A DNA stretch of 64,000 bases from Noviluteimonas caseinilytica (GTDB lineage: Bacteria > Pseudomonadota > Gammaproteobacteria > Xanthomonadales > Xanthomonadaceae). Shown in pieces: positions 25,183 to 34,052 of this stretch (positions are counted from its first letter, which is position 1; every line of letters begins with the position of its first letter). The position numbers and the translations under genes were made by a program. The notes beneath the pieces were generated by a model. It had not been told where the DNA came from and did not search any database. It worked only from the letters and a program-made list of their open reading frames with translations. The stretch spans positions 682,001 through 746,000 of the forward strand of contig NZ_AP024545.1 in assembly GCF_018406605.1 (NCBI RefSeq), written 5' to 3'.

Positions 25183-26670
25183 ATGAAGCAACTCAACACC
25201 ATCGCGGTCGCCCTCGCGATCGCTGTTGCAGGCTTGTGCCCGGCCGGCACGCGCGCACAGGACGCATCCCCCGCGATCTCGGTGAAGCTGGTGCCCGTCG
25301 TCGACAGGCTCCACCTGGTCACCGACATCAACGTCGTCGGCAACTGGGTCTTCATCTGCACGCAGCCCGGCGTGCTGATGCGGAAGAACCTGGCGTCGCT
25401 CAGCACGCACGATGCGTCGGTGTTCCTCGACATCCGGCCGAAGGTCGGCATGCTCGGTGCGCGCATCCCGGCCCTCGCCGGGTTGGGTTACCCCACCCCG
25501 GGCACGTACGACGAGCGTGGCTTGCTCGGCTTCGTCGCCGATCCCGCCTTCGCGACGAATGGCCGGTTCTGGATCTGGTATTCGAACATCGGCCAGTTCA
25601 GCAATCCGCCGAACTTCTTCCAGTGGACGGTCTCCACCACGCAGCCCTGGAACATGGCGCGCTACGACCACGTCGATTACCTCGACGAATACAAGGTGGT
25701 GGACGGCGTGCCGAAGTTCATGCGCACGCTGCTCAAGCTCAAGCGGCCCTACTTCAACCACACGGGCTTCCAGTCGCTGGTGTGGTCGCCGGAGCACAAG
25801 ACGCTGGTGCTCGGCCTCGGCGACGGCGGCAGCGAGTACGACCCGAACAACATCGCGCAGGACGACCGCCAGTTGTCGGGCAAGCTGATCAAGATCGACC
25901 TGGCGAAGCTGGCGGGCATGGACTTCCGCAACACCGCGCCCGTTGCGACCTTCGCCGACCTCGCCGCGCGCGGCGTGCCGGCCGATGCGTTCAAGACGCT
26001 GGTGAAGGGCCTGCGCAATCCGAGCAAGGTGCACTACGAGCAGACCAGCGAGCCCGCGGGCGACGGCTTCCGCTGGATCAAGTACCTCGCCAACACCGGG
26101 CAGGACACGATCGAATTCCTGCATGGCTTCGATCACTACGGCATCAACTTCGGGTTCCGCGCGTGGGAGGGCAACTTCCCGACGTCGCTCGCGGCCACGT
26201 CGGACGATCCCGCGCGCACGATCATGTACGCCGTGGAAGCGACGCACCTGCCGAACTACTACCGGCCGCTCGTCGTGTACTCGCACCTGGATGCGGCCAC
26301 CAACCATCCGCACGCCAACACGGGGTCGGCGTTGTACCTCGGCGACAGGATCCCCGGCCTGAAGGGCGACCTGGTCTTCATCGACTGGATCACCTTCGAC
26401 AAGTCGCCGCCGCAAGGGCAGCTGATGTACGCCAGCGTCAATCGCGCGAAGCTGCAACGCGCCAATGCGGTGCACGTGTTCAACGTCGACCTGTCGGCTG
26501 CGGGCCTGACGTCGACGCAGCCGTTGTTCTTCACGTCGATCAACACCGATCCGGCCGGCAAGCGGCTCTTCGTCGGTGGGTTCAAGGACTTCCAGTTCGT
26601 CGTGAACCAGCGCCAGGCGGTGGGCAGCACGGGCCTGGGCGGTGCGTTGTACGAAGTCGTTCCGAAGTGA
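25183..26670 (+). CDS. PQQ-dependent sugar dehydrogenase-like protein, secreted
   Basis: 495 residues. The ATG at 25183 follows an excellent ribosome-binding site (AAGGAGAGG). Signal peptide: IAVALAIAVAGLCPAGTRAQ. The mature protein is a six-bladed soluble glucose/sorbosone dehydrogenase-type propeller. Typical segments are GLLGFVADPAFATNGRFWIWYS, SLVWSPEHKTLVLGLGDGGSEYDP and the loop GKLIKIDL with KGLRNPSKV. It would oxidise sugars or alcohols in the periplasm if PQQ is available. It stands alone between two terminators. Confidence 0.85.
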   Translation: MKQLNTIAVALAIAVAGLCPAGTRAQDASPAISVKLVPVVDRLHLVTDINVVGNWVFICTQPGVLMRKNLASLSTHDASVFLDIRPKVGMLGARIPALAGLGYPTPGTYDERGLLGFVADPAFATNGRFWIWYSNIGQFSNPPNFFQWTVSTTQPWNMARYDHVDYLDEYKVVDGVPKFMRTLLKLKRPYFNHTGFQSLVWSPEHKTLVLGLGDGGSEYDPNNIAQDDRQLSGKLIKIDLAKLAGMDFRNTAPVATFADLAARGVPADAFKTLVKGLRNPSKVHYEQTSEPAGDGFRWIKYLANTGQDTIEFLHGFDHYGINFGFRAWEGNFPTSLAATSDDPARTIMYAVEATHLPNYYRPLVVYSHLDAATNHPHANTGSALYLGDRIPGLKGDLVFIDWITFDKSPPQGQLMYASVNRAKLQRANAVHVFNVDLSAAGLTSTQPLFFTSINTDPAGKRLFVGGFKDFQFVVNQRQAVGSTGLGGALYEVVPK

Positions 26671-26688
26671 GCGACGGTGCGTGACGCA

Positions 26689-26721
26689 GGATGGCGATCA
26701 TCGACGCGATGATCGCCATCC
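26689..26721. terminator. Bidirectional terminator
   Basis: A perfect 15-bp stem GGATGGCGATCATCG / CGATGATCGCCATCC with a 3-base loop lies between the convergent PQQ dehydrogenase and znuB genes. It is the strongest hairpin in the window and can serve both strands. Confidence 0.8.
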
Positions 26722-26727
26722 GAACAC

Positions 26728-27504
26728 TCATCGCGCGGGATGCATTTTCCGCACCGCGGGCACGAGTTGCGCCAGCAAGCCGCAGGCCGCGAGCAACCAC
26801 ACGATCAACGCGCCGCTGGGCAGGTCGAACACCGCCGACAACGCCAGGCCGAGCACGTAACCCGCGATGCCGATGATGTAGGCCGTGATCAGTTGCTTGC
26901 GGCTGCCGTTGCCGCCCACGGTCGCGAGCGCCGGGATGATCAGGCTGGCGAACACGAGGTACACGCCGACCAGCTGCACCGACACGGTGATCGCGATCGC
27001 GAACGCGCCGTAGAACGCCAGGCCCGTCAACGTGTTGCGACGCCACCATACGAACGCGAGCAGCAACGCCGACAGGAGCGCGGCAGGCCACAACTGGTCG
27101 TAGCTCACCCACAGGATCTGGCCGACGAGGAGGTCCTTCAGGTGTTCGCCGCCTTGCGGGTTGTTGGCGAGCAGCAACAGGCCGCCGGTGGCCGCGAGCA
27201 CGAACAACGTGCCGATCAGCGGTTCCTGCAGTTTCGGCCAGCGCTTGTCCGTCCATGCCAGCAATCCCGCACCGGCGAGCGCCGCCACGGCGGCGGCGAT
27301 CTCCACGCCGTAGCCGTGTTCGTCGACGCCGAGGTACTGCGCGAGGATCACGCCGAGCGCGGCGACCTGCGCGATCGCCAGGTCGATGAAGATGATGCCG
27401 CGCGACAACACCTGCCGCCCGAGCGGCACGTGCGTGGACAACACGATGAGCCCCGCGACGCACGCAGGTCCGAGGATGCTGGCATCCAGGCCGTCGAGGT
27501 TCAT
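26728..27504 (-). CDS. znuB: Zinc ABC transporter permease ZnuB
   Basis: 258 residues with about eight membrane spans; ABC-3 family. The early segment LSTHVPLGRQVLSRGIIFIDLAIAQVAALG and the later VQLVGVYLVFASLIIPALAT (the transmembrane coupling region) are diagnostic of Zn/Mn permeases. Its ATG overlaps the stop of znuA (ATGA, 27501-27504), so translation is coupled. It imports zinc across the inner membrane with ZnuA and an ATPase. No znuC ATPase gene is found in this window. Confidence 0.92.
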   Translation of the reverse strand: MNLDGLDASILGPACVAGLIVLSTHVPLGRQVLSRGIIFIDLAIAQVAALGVILAQYLGVDEHGYGVEIAAAVAALAGAGLLAWTDKRWPKLQEPLIGTLFVLAATGGLLLLANNPQGGEHLKDLLVGQILWVSYDQLWPAALLSALLLAFVWWRRNTLTGLAFYGAFAIAITVSVQLVGVYLVFASLIIPALATVGGNGSRKQLITAYIIGIAGYVLGLALSAVFDLPSGALIVWLLAACGLLAQLVPAVRKMHPAR

Positions 27505-28397
27505 TTGGCGGCACCCAGCAGCTTGTCGATCGTGGAGTCGTACATGCCGAACAGGTCCTTCGACTGCGCATCGCCGCCGACGGAGAACGGCAGCACGACG
27601 ACGGGCACGCCCGTGCGATCGGACAACCAGTGCGCCGGCTTCGGATCCTGGTAGGCGGCGGCGATGATCGCGTACGTGCCCGCGGCCTTCGTCGTCGCGA
27701 TCAGGCTCGACAGGTGGCCGCTGGTCGGCGGCACGCCGGGCTTCGGCTCGAGTGCGCCGATCTGCTGCAGACCGAGCCACGTGTTGAGGTACACCCAGCT
27801 GATGTGGTGCACGACGACCTTCTTGCCCTTCAGCGGCGCGGCCTTCGCTTCCCAGCGCTTGATGGCGGCCTGCCAGCGCGTCGAGAAATCCGCGAGGCGC
27901 TGCTGGTACACCGCTGTGTTCGCCGGATCGAGCACGATCAATCGTGCATCGAGCGCCTTCGCGATCTTCAGCATGCGATACGGATCGAGCTGCACGTGCG
28001 GATTGCCGCGCGGATGGATGTCGCCGTTGGCGCGGTCGAGCGCGGTGGGGCGTTCGAGCGTCTGCACCTGCTCGCTCGCCATGAAGTACCCGTTGCCGCT
28101 GGCCACGCGCGAGTTGCCGGATTGCTTGAGCAGCTGCGGCAGCCAGCCCACTTCGAGGTCGCTGCCGGTGCAGGCGATGAGGTCGGCCTGGCGCACCTTC
28201 GCGATCAGGCTGGGCTTGGCTTCGATCTGGTGGACGTCCTGCAGCGCGGTGGTGCCGACGCTGAGGTCGACCTTGTCGCCCGCAAGTTCGGTGACCATCG
28301 CGCCCCATTCGGGTTCGCAGGCGAAGACCTTCGGCTTGGCGAAGGCGGGCACGGCCGCGAGGCCGAGGAGGAGGAAGCAGATGAGTTGGCGTTTCAT
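27501..28397 (-). CDS. znuA: Zinc ABC transporter substrate-binding protein ZnuA
   Basis: 298 residues with a signal peptide (LICFLLLGLAAVPAFAK). The ZinT/ZnuA-type binding residues are present: H in LQDVHQIEAKPS, H in GNPHVQLDP, H in VVVHHISWVYL and the late acidic position in FGMYDSTIDKL. The His-rich loop of E. coli ZnuA is absent. It captures zinc in the periplasm for ZnuB. Upstream in the operon is a coiled-coil porin (17-base gap), suggesting an outer-membrane entry route in the same unit. Confidence 0.93.
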   Translation of the reverse strand: MKRQLICFLLLGLAAVPAFAKPKVFACEPEWGAMVTELAGDKVDLSVGTTALQDVHQIEAKPSLIAKVRQADLIACTGSDLEVGWLPQLLKQSGNSRVASGNGYFMASEQVQTLERPTALDRANGDIHPRGNPHVQLDPYRMLKIAKALDARLIVLDPANTAVYQQRLADFSTRWQAAIKRWEAKAAPLKGKKVVVHHISWVYLNTWLGLQQIGALEPKPGVPPTSGHLSSLIATTKAAGTYAIIAAAYQDPKPAHWLSDRTGVPVVVLPFSVGGDAQSKDLFGMYDSTIDKLLGAAK

Positions 28398-28414
28398 GTC
28401 GGTTGACCTCGCGA

Positions 28415-29827
28415 TCAGAATTTGTGGGCGCCGTGGGCGCCGAACGTGGCCTGGTATTGCAGGCTGATGATGTTGTCGGTGTCGGCCGCGTTCGGGTAAT
28501 CGCGGCCGAGTTGCAGGCGCAGCAGGCTGAACTCGCTGTTGCGCCACGTGAGCATCACGCTGTGGCGGAACGGATCGAACGGGCTGGCGAACGGCCCGCC
28601 TTCGTCGGCCCACAGGCGGTCGTAGCGATAGCCGGTTTCCCACGTGCGGTTGATGCGCCAGATGCCTTCGACGTACGCGCCCTGGCGTTGGCCGTTCCAC
28701 GGCTGGTCGAGCGTGGCATCCACCGGATCGTGGTAAGCGCCGTCGCGGTCTTCGTGGAAGTACTCGCTGCGCACGGTGACGCCGCCGTCCTTCGTGTTGC
28801 CGCCCGGCGCCCACTTCCAGGTGAAGTCGGCCAGGTACAGGTTTTCGTCGCCGCGGAAGCCATCCTCCGCGCCATCGGTCTGCGAGCGCAGCATCGACAC
28901 GCCGGCGAGCCATTCGTTGTCGGTGCCGACATCGCCGCCCGCGTGCGCGAACAGCGTCTTGACGCCCGCGCCCGCGTGCCCTGCCCCGCCGCTGGGGAAC
29001 GCATCGCCGCGCAGGATTTCGCCGCCGACTTCGAAGAACACATCGGTCGGCGCCACCCAGCGCAACTGCACGCCATCGTCGCCGTACTGGTTGCCGAGGA
29101 ACGCCTGGTACGCCAGCGGACGATCGGAGAACGCGTCGGTGTGCGCGTGGTGGCTGTTGAGGTACCCGATGTTGGAGAAGAACCGGCCGGCGCGCAGCGA
29201 GAAGCCCGCGGGCATCGCGGTGGTGTCGATGTACGCCTCTTCGACGCCGAGCTTGTCTTGCCCGTCTTCGTTCTCCACCGACAGCGTCACCTGCCCGTAG
29301 AACTTGTCGTCGATGTTGGAGGAGAACGCGAACTCGCTTTCGCCCAGCGAGAATCCCTGCGGACCGGGACCGGCGCCGCCGGCGAGCGGGAAGCCCGCGC
29401 GCAGGTAGTTGTCCGGGTTGAGCGAGTGGTACGCGTAGCTGCCGTTGAGGATCACGCTGATCGCGGGGTTGAACGCGTTCGGATTCGAGGCCGCGTTGTC
29501 GATGGGCGGCGCGGCTTCTTCCGCAGGCGCTTCGGCTTGCGCCACCGGCTGCGACGCGTTGGCCTTCATCGCTTCGATTTCGGCGCGCGCGTCCTGCAAG
29601 GCCTGCGCGGTGGCGGCCTGGGCGTCTTCGAGGGCCTTGATCTTCGCTTCGAGCGCGGAGACCCGATCGGTGGGCGCCGCGTCCTGCGCGAAGGCGAGTG
29701 CGGGCGAAAGCGCGGCGACGACGGCGCACGCAAGGAGGGAACGACGCCATCGCGACGTCGTTGGCGATGGACTGGAGCACGACACGTCGGCGGCGCGCGC
29801 GCGCACCGACAGGCAAGACGGATTCAC
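28415..29827 (-). CDS. Coiled-coil outer-membrane porin in zinc operon
   Basis: 470 residues from a GTG at 29827, chosen for its strong Shine-Dalgarno (GGAGG, 8 bases). The signal segment is SLLACAVVAALSPALAFAQ. Next is a heptad-rich stretch (RVSALEAKIKALEDAQAATAQALQDARAEIEAMK), as in DcaP-like trimeric porins, then a proline/alanine linker and a beta-barrel with many aromatic strand ends (...GYRYDRLW..., final QATFGAHGAHKF). It carries several His/Asp clusters (NSHHAHTD). It probably passes zinc or zinc complexes through the outer membrane, judged only from its operon. Confidence 0.8.
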   Translation of the reverse strand: MNPSCLSVRARAADVSCSSPSPTTSRWRRSLLACAVVAALSPALAFAQDAAPTDRVSALEAKIKALEDAQAATAQALQDARAEIEAMKANASQPVAQAEAPAEEAAPPIDNAASNPNAFNPAISVILNGSYAYHSLNPDNYLRAGFPLAGGAGPGPQGFSLGESEFAFSSNIDDKFYGQVTLSVENEDGQDKLGVEEAYIDTTAMPAGFSLRAGRFFSNIGYLNSHHAHTDAFSDRPLAYQAFLGNQYGDDGVQLRWVAPTDVFFEVGGEILRGDAFPSGGAGHAGAGVKTLFAHAGGDVGTDNEWLAGVSMLRSQTDGAEDGFRGDENLYLADFTWKWAPGGNTKDGGVTVRSEYFHEDRDGAYHDPVDATLDQPWNGQRQGAYVEGIWRINRTWETGYRYDRLWADEGGPFASPFDPFRHSVMLTWRNSEFSLLRLQLGRDYPNAADTDNIISLQYQATFGAHGAHKF

Positions 29828-29890
29828 GGGGAAAACCTCCGGAGCGGATGGATGACGGGATGGGCTGCGCAAGGGCAGCCGGAACGCGCG

Positions 29891-30268
29891 TCAGGCGATC
29901 GGAGGCCGGAACGGTGAAGTCGAGGCGTGGGGCTCGATGGCGAACGCTTCCATCGGCGGCAACGCGATGCGCGGCGGATGGATGAGCGTGAAGGCGAGGA
30001 CCGGCACGACCGGCGTGAACGACGGGCTGCCGCCTTCGTACCAGTTGGCGCCGTGCGTGTGCTTGCTGCCGGACTGCCCCTGGTCACCCGGATCGTCGCG
30101 GTCGCCTTCGAAGTGCACGGTGTGCGTGCGATCCACCGACGCCAGCAGCGCGTGTTCGATCGAATGCACTTCGCACATGAAATGCATGACCGGGGTGATC
30201 AGCAGCCCCAGCACCAGCAGCGCCAGCAAGCTGGCGCGCAGGGAGCGCTGGAGGCGGCGGAAGATCAT
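29891..30268 (-). CDS. Small His-containing membrane-anchored protein (DUF2946/CopL-like)
   Basis: 125 residues: a single N-terminal transmembrane/signal segment (SLLALLVLGLLITPVMHFMCEV), then His/Asp-rich linker regions (EVHSIEHALL, SGSKHTHGANWYEGG) and a proline-rich tail ending FRPPIA. That RPPIA ending is shared with the CopL-like protein at 42533. First gene of the zinc-uptake operon, 63 bases before the porin. A metal-sensing leader or periplasmic metal-binding protein is a reasonable guess. Not demonstrated. Confidence 0.65.
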   Translation of the reverse strand: MIFRRLQRSLRASLLALLVLGLLITPVMHFMCEVHSIEHALLASVDRTHTVHFEGDRDDPGDQGQSGSKHTHGANWYEGGSPSFTPVVPVLAFTLIHPPRIALPPMEAFAIEPHASTSPFRPPIA

Positions 30269-30290
30269 CTGCCCGAGGGTAACGGACCCG

Positions 30291-30314
30291 CTCCGGGCGT
30301 GACAACGCCCGGAG
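30291..30314. terminator. Hairpin between acid phosphatase and zinc operon
   Basis: A perfect 9-bp stem CTCCGGGCG / CGCCCGGAG with loop TGACAA, 33 bases past the acid phosphatase stop (minus strand). It probably ends that transcript just before the zinc operon promoter. Confidence 0.55.
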
Positions 30315-30347
30315 GTCATCGCGGGGATGCGGGGTGCGTGAATGTGG

Positions 30348-31214
30348 CTACAGCGTCCCGGTGATGGGCGCCAGGCGCGCCGCTTCGGCCGTGCACTTCG
30401 CGGGATCCGGGGCGGGGGCGGCGGCCAGTTCCTTGCGCGCGGCTTCGACATCGGCGACGAACGCGGGATCCGATTGCAGGCGCGCGAAGGTCCCGGCGGC
30501 GACCGTGCGGCCCGCGAGGATGTCGCTCTGCCAGTGCGCGTTGCAGACCAGGCGGCTTTCGCCGAACGCGCGTGCACGGGCCAGCAACGCATCGGTGCGC
30601 GCGGGTGCGACCTGCACGAGGATCAGGCCCCACGTCCAGCCGATCGCGGTATGCCCCGACGGATACGAGCCATCGTTGCGCAACTGCGCTTCATCGCCGG
30701 GCGTGCACGTGGATTCCTTGTAATGCACGAACGGCCGCTCGTGCTGGTAGTGGTCCTTCGCGCGATACGTCGAAAGGCCGGCATCGACCAGCGTGCGTTG
30801 CATGAGCAGGTAGAGGCGCGGCGTGGCGGCCGGCGTGATCGTTTTTCCCAGGGCGCAGTCGAACGCGGTGGGCGCGTGGGGGAAATGGAGGTCGGCGTCG
30901 GCGGTCGCGAGTGCGCCGCGCGGTGTGCTGCGCAACGTTTGTGCAGTCGCGTGGATCGCTTCGTCCTGCGCGAACGCGGGCGATTTCGGATCGGGTGGCG
31001 GCGGCACGAGCGCAAGGCTGTCGGGCAATGCGCGACCGAGGTAACCGGCCGGCACGCCGGGTTTCAACTCGGGCACCGGCGCGACGGCGGCGGGCGGCGG
31101 CGTGCGTTCGACGGCACTACCCGCGCACGCCGCGAGCGCGCCGAGCAGCGTGCACGACAGCAGGGCGTGCACCGGACGCACCTGGATGCATGTCTCGACG
31201 TGTGTCGTCGCCAT
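30348..31214 (-). CDS. Class A non-specific acid phosphatase (PAP2 family), lipoprotein
   Basis: 288 residues. The N-terminus has a lipobox (LLGALAAC). The PAP2 phosphatase motif is complete: K-x6-RP in KDHYQHERPF, PSGH in GSYPSGHTAIGW and SR-x5-H-x3-D in SRLVCNAHWQSD. The GSYPSGHT octapeptide is the class A bacterial acid phosphatase signature. It hydrolyses phosphate monoesters outside the cytoplasm. Start at 31214 (ATG); an upstream GTG/ATG variant at 31232 is possible. Ends in the hairpin at 30291. Confidence 0.92.
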   Translation of the reverse strand: MATTHVETCIQVRPVHALLSCTLLGALAACAGSAVERTPPPAAVAPVPELKPGVPAGYLGRALPDSLALVPPPPDPKSPAFAQDEAIHATAQTLRSTPRGALATADADLHFPHAPTAFDCALGKTITPAATPRLYLLMQRTLVDAGLSTYRAKDHYQHERPFVHYKESTCTPGDEAQLRNDGSYPSGHTAIGWTWGLILVQVAPARTDALLARARAFGESRLVCNAHWQSDILAGRTVAAGTFARLQSDPAFVADVEAARKELAAAPAPDPAKCTAEAARLAPITGTL

Positions 31215-31260
31215 GGCGCGGTCTCCTTGCACCCGGCACTGTCCGCCAGGCGCAAGGTCC

Positions 31261-31288
31261 GCGCGTCCGCAATATTTCGCGGACGCGC
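31261..31288 (-). terminator. Hairpin terminator after DUF885 gene
   Basis: A perfect 10-bp stem GCGCGTCCGC / GCGGACGCGC with an 8-base AT-rich loop lies 26 bases beyond the DUF885 stop and before the acid phosphatase ATG. Confidence 0.6.
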
Positions 31289-31314
31289 TCAGTAGAACTA
31301 CGGAGCGCCGATGC

Positions 31315-33117
31315 TCAGCGCTTCGCGCGCTGCTGCTTCACGAACGTCTCGCGCACCGCCTTGTTCAGCAGCGCCGGCGGCAGCAGGCCCTGGTCGAGCA
31401 GGAAGTCGTTGAAGGCCTTGCGGTTGAAGTCGTCGCCGAGCGCCACCTCGGTTTCCGCGCGCATCTGCATGATGCGCGAGTAGCCGTAGAAGTAGCTGCC
31501 GGCCTGGCCGGGCGAGTTCACCGAGTAGCGATCGATTTCCTGCCGCGCCATCGCCTTCGAGAATCCGACCTGTTCGGTGAGCACCTTGAACGCGGTGTCG
31601 CGGTCGGTGAGGCCGAGGTTGATCATCGGATCGAGCATCGCGCGCGCGGCGCGCAGCAGGCGGAACTGCAGCGCGATCAGCTGCCCCTCCAACGGCTCGT
31701 ACGGCACCATCTCGGCTTCGGCATACAGCGCCCAGCCTTCGACGTTCACCGAATTGAAGGCATACAGCGTGCGCGCCAGCGAGACGCCGCGCTCGATCAT
31801 CGCGGTGAACTGCAACTCGTGACCGGGGCGGCCTTCGTGCGCGCTCAGCGTCCATGCGCCGGCGTGAAAGTTGAAGTCGTCGTACGGACCATCGGCGCCG
31901 GCGTTGGGATTGCCCAGCGGCAGGACGAACGTGCCCTGCTGCCCCGTGTTGCCCACCAGCGGCGCCGGCAGGAAATGCGGCGCGGGCTGCGCGGCGTTCT
32001 CGGCCTGCGAACCCAGGCGCATCTGCATCGGGCGGTTGGGCAGCGTCACCACGTCGTGCTGCGCGATCAGGCGGTCGAGTCCCGGCATCACGGTGTTGCG
32101 GTAATACGGCTCGACTTCGTTGTCCTTCAGCTGCGTGCGCTTGAGCGCGCGGATCACGCCGATGTAATCGGTGGCCGCGATGCCCTTTTCCTTCGCCACC
32201 AGCGGCGCGAGTTGCTGCATCGCGTTGCGGGTTTCCATGTACTCCAGCTGCGCGCGTTCGATCAGCACGCGCGGATCGATGTCGATGCCGTAGTTCTTCA
32301 GCGCCAGCGCATACAGCGCATCGGGCAGCTTGTAGTCGGTGCGCGCGGTGGGCAGCACGGCGGCCTTCGACCACGCGGCGTACTCGTCGAGTTGCTTGTC
32401 CAGCGCGGCGAGCGCCGAGGCGGCCTGCGCGTCCAGCTTGTACTTCACGAACAGGTCGCGGATGCCTGCGCGGTAGGTCTGCACGTTGTCGATCGACTGC
32501 TGCACTTCGATCTGCGTCGGCTGCACCAGGCCTTTCTCGCTGCGCTCGTCGTAGCGCTGGCGCGCGAGCGTCACGAGCGGCGTGGTACCCGGCGCGACGC
32601 CGACGTAACGCTGCAGGCGCAGCACGGCGCTCGCGCGGCGATCGGCCGGCGTCTGTTCCGACAGCAGCGACTGGATGCCCGAGAAGATCGTCTGGCCCGC
32701 GTCGAACCACGGACGCGTCATGCGCTGGTTGATCTCGCTGGCCTGAATCTGGTCGTCCGCGGCCTGCACGAGGATCGCGATGTCCTGCTTCACGTTCGGG
32801 TCGGTTTCGGTCGCGGCCTTCGCGAGCAGGTCGGCCTTCGCCTTCGCGGTGGCTTCGCGGAAGCGCTGCGGATAGCCCGGGCCAATGTCGGCCACCTTGT
32901 CGTCGTAGCCCGGGATGCCGAAGAACGACACCGTCTCCGGCTGGAACGGCGCCTGCGCGAGGATGAGGATGTTCGTGTATTCGTTGCTGCGCGCGACCCA
33001 CGCCGGCGGGGCCTTGGCCGGGGCGGCGCTGGCGGGTTTCGCCTGTGCCTGCGCGAGGACGGGCGCCGGCAAGGCGAGAAACAGGGCAACGGCAACCGCC
33101 AGCGTGAGCGTCTTCAT
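31315..33117 (-). CDS. DUF885 family protein (putative metallopeptidase-like), secreted
   Basis: 600 residues with a signal peptide (LTLAVAVALFLALPAPVLAQ). The family marker LSAHEGRPGHELQ lies near residue 420: HExxxxH-like, where two His and Glu could hold zinc. The C-terminal ALYAEAEMVPYEPLEGQLIALQFRLLRAARAMLDP gives the second conserved block. Family members are large exported helical proteins related to M32-like carboxypeptidases, often of unknown substrate. The start at 33117 gives the signal peptide. Confidence 0.9.
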   Translation of the reverse strand: MKTLTLAVAVALFLALPAPVLAQAQAKPASAAPAKAPPAWVARSNEYTNILILAQAPFQPETVSFFGIPGYDDKVADIGPGYPQRFREATAKAKADLLAKAATETDPNVKQDIAILVQAADDQIQASEINQRMTRPWFDAGQTIFSGIQSLLSEQTPADRRASAVLRLQRYVGVAPGTTPLVTLARQRYDERSEKGLVQPTQIEVQQSIDNVQTYRAGIRDLFVKYKLDAQAASALAALDKQLDEYAAWSKAAVLPTARTDYKLPDALYALALKNYGIDIDPRVLIERAQLEYMETRNAMQQLAPLVAKEKGIAATDYIGVIRALKRTQLKDNEVEPYYRNTVMPGLDRLIAQHDVVTLPNRPMQMRLGSQAENAAQPAPHFLPAPLVGNTGQQGTFVLPLGNPNAGADGPYDDFNFHAGAWTLSAHEGRPGHELQFTAMIERGVSLARTLYAFNSVNVEGWALYAEAEMVPYEPLEGQLIALQFRLLRAARAMLDPMINLGLTDRDTAFKVLTEQVGFSKAMARQEIDRYSVNSPGQAGSYFYGYSRIMQMRAETEVALGDDFNRKAFNDFLLDQGLLPPALLNKAVRETFVKQQRAKR

Positions 33118-33226
33118 TCGGATCTCCCCTCGGGTGAGGCGCCACCCTAGCCGGCCGGCGTGATGACAATCCATGCCCCACAAGTCACGTGGCCGTGCGC
33201 CCGGGGTTGGCGCGTTTGCCTGCGGC

Positions 33227-34003
33227 ATGCCCCAGCGAATCGCCCGGCGCCTGCGCAACCACGACTGGATCGGCGCGCTCATCGAGCTGGCGATCGTGGT
33301 GGCCGGCATCCTGATCGCGCTGCAGGTGAGCAACTGGAACCAGGACCGCAGCGACACCCGGCGCAAGCACGCTTACCTCTCGCGCATCGTCGCCGACCTG
33401 GACACCGACCTGCAGGTCAACGGCAACCGCGATCGCTTCCTCGCGCAGGTGCGCGCGTACGGCGAACAGGCGCTCGCGCATGCGGAGACCGGCGCATTGG
33501 TGGAAGGTTCGGCGTGGAAGACCGTGCTTGCCTATTTCCAGGCGGGCCAGTTCTACGCGTATTCGCGGGAAAGCAACACGTTCGCCGAAATGCGCGACGC
33601 CGGCGACCTGGGCCTCATCGCCGAACCGCGCGTGCGCAGCCAGCTCGCGTTCTATTACGAATCCAACACCAACCTGCTCGCGGACAGCATGATCATGAAC
33701 CTCGTCCCGCAATACCGGCAGGACATCCGCAGCGTCACGCCGATCCCGGTGCAGGACTACATCTGGACGCATTGCTTCCAGCTGTTGCCGGGCAGCGCGC
33801 GCGACCAGCGCATGGTCGACTGCCCCGCGCCCATCGACGAGGCGCACGCACGCGCCATCCTGGCGAGCTACGCGCAATTCCCCGAACTCGCGCGCGAACT
33901 GCGCTTCTGGCTCTCGAGCCAGCGCATCTCGTCGCTGACGACGCCGGAAGACCGGCGCGATGCGACGCAGCTCAAGGCGCGGCTGGAAGCGGAGTTGCGC
34001 TGA
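33227..34003 (+). CDS. DUF6090-like single-pass membrane protein
   Basis: About 258 residues. The opening RLRNHDWIGALIELAIVVAGILIALQVSNWNQDR is a transmembrane helix ending in the typical N-W-N of the DUF6090 family. The rest is a soluble helical domain with conserved Phe/Tyr (SRESNTFAEMRDAGDLGLI). The start at 33227 keeps the hydrophobic N-terminus compact. ATG at 33173 is an alternative with no better ribosome site. Function unknown. The next gene starts 49 bases downstream. Confidence 0.75.
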   Translation: MPQRIARRLRNHDWIGALIELAIVVAGILIALQVSNWNQDRSDTRRKHAYLSRIVADLDTDLQVNGNRDRFLAQVRAYGEQALAHAETGALVEGSAWKTVLAYFQAGQFYAYSRESNTFAEMRDAGDLGLIAEPRVRSQLAFYYESNTNLLADSMIMNLVPQYRQDIRSVTPIPVQDYIWTHCFQLLPGSARDQRMVDCPAPIDEAHARAILASYAQFPELARELRFWLSSQRISSLTTPEDRRDATQLKARLEAELR

Positions 34004-34052
34004 GGCTACCCTGCGCACGGGCGCCGGTCGGGGGACCGCGCAGGGGATCACG

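Noticed and set aside
23605..26475. A 956-codon minus-strand ORF
   Set aside because: Antisense to the M28 peptidase and PQQ dehydrogenase genes, both with clear signal peptides and motifs; composition is His/Arg-rich and domain-free.
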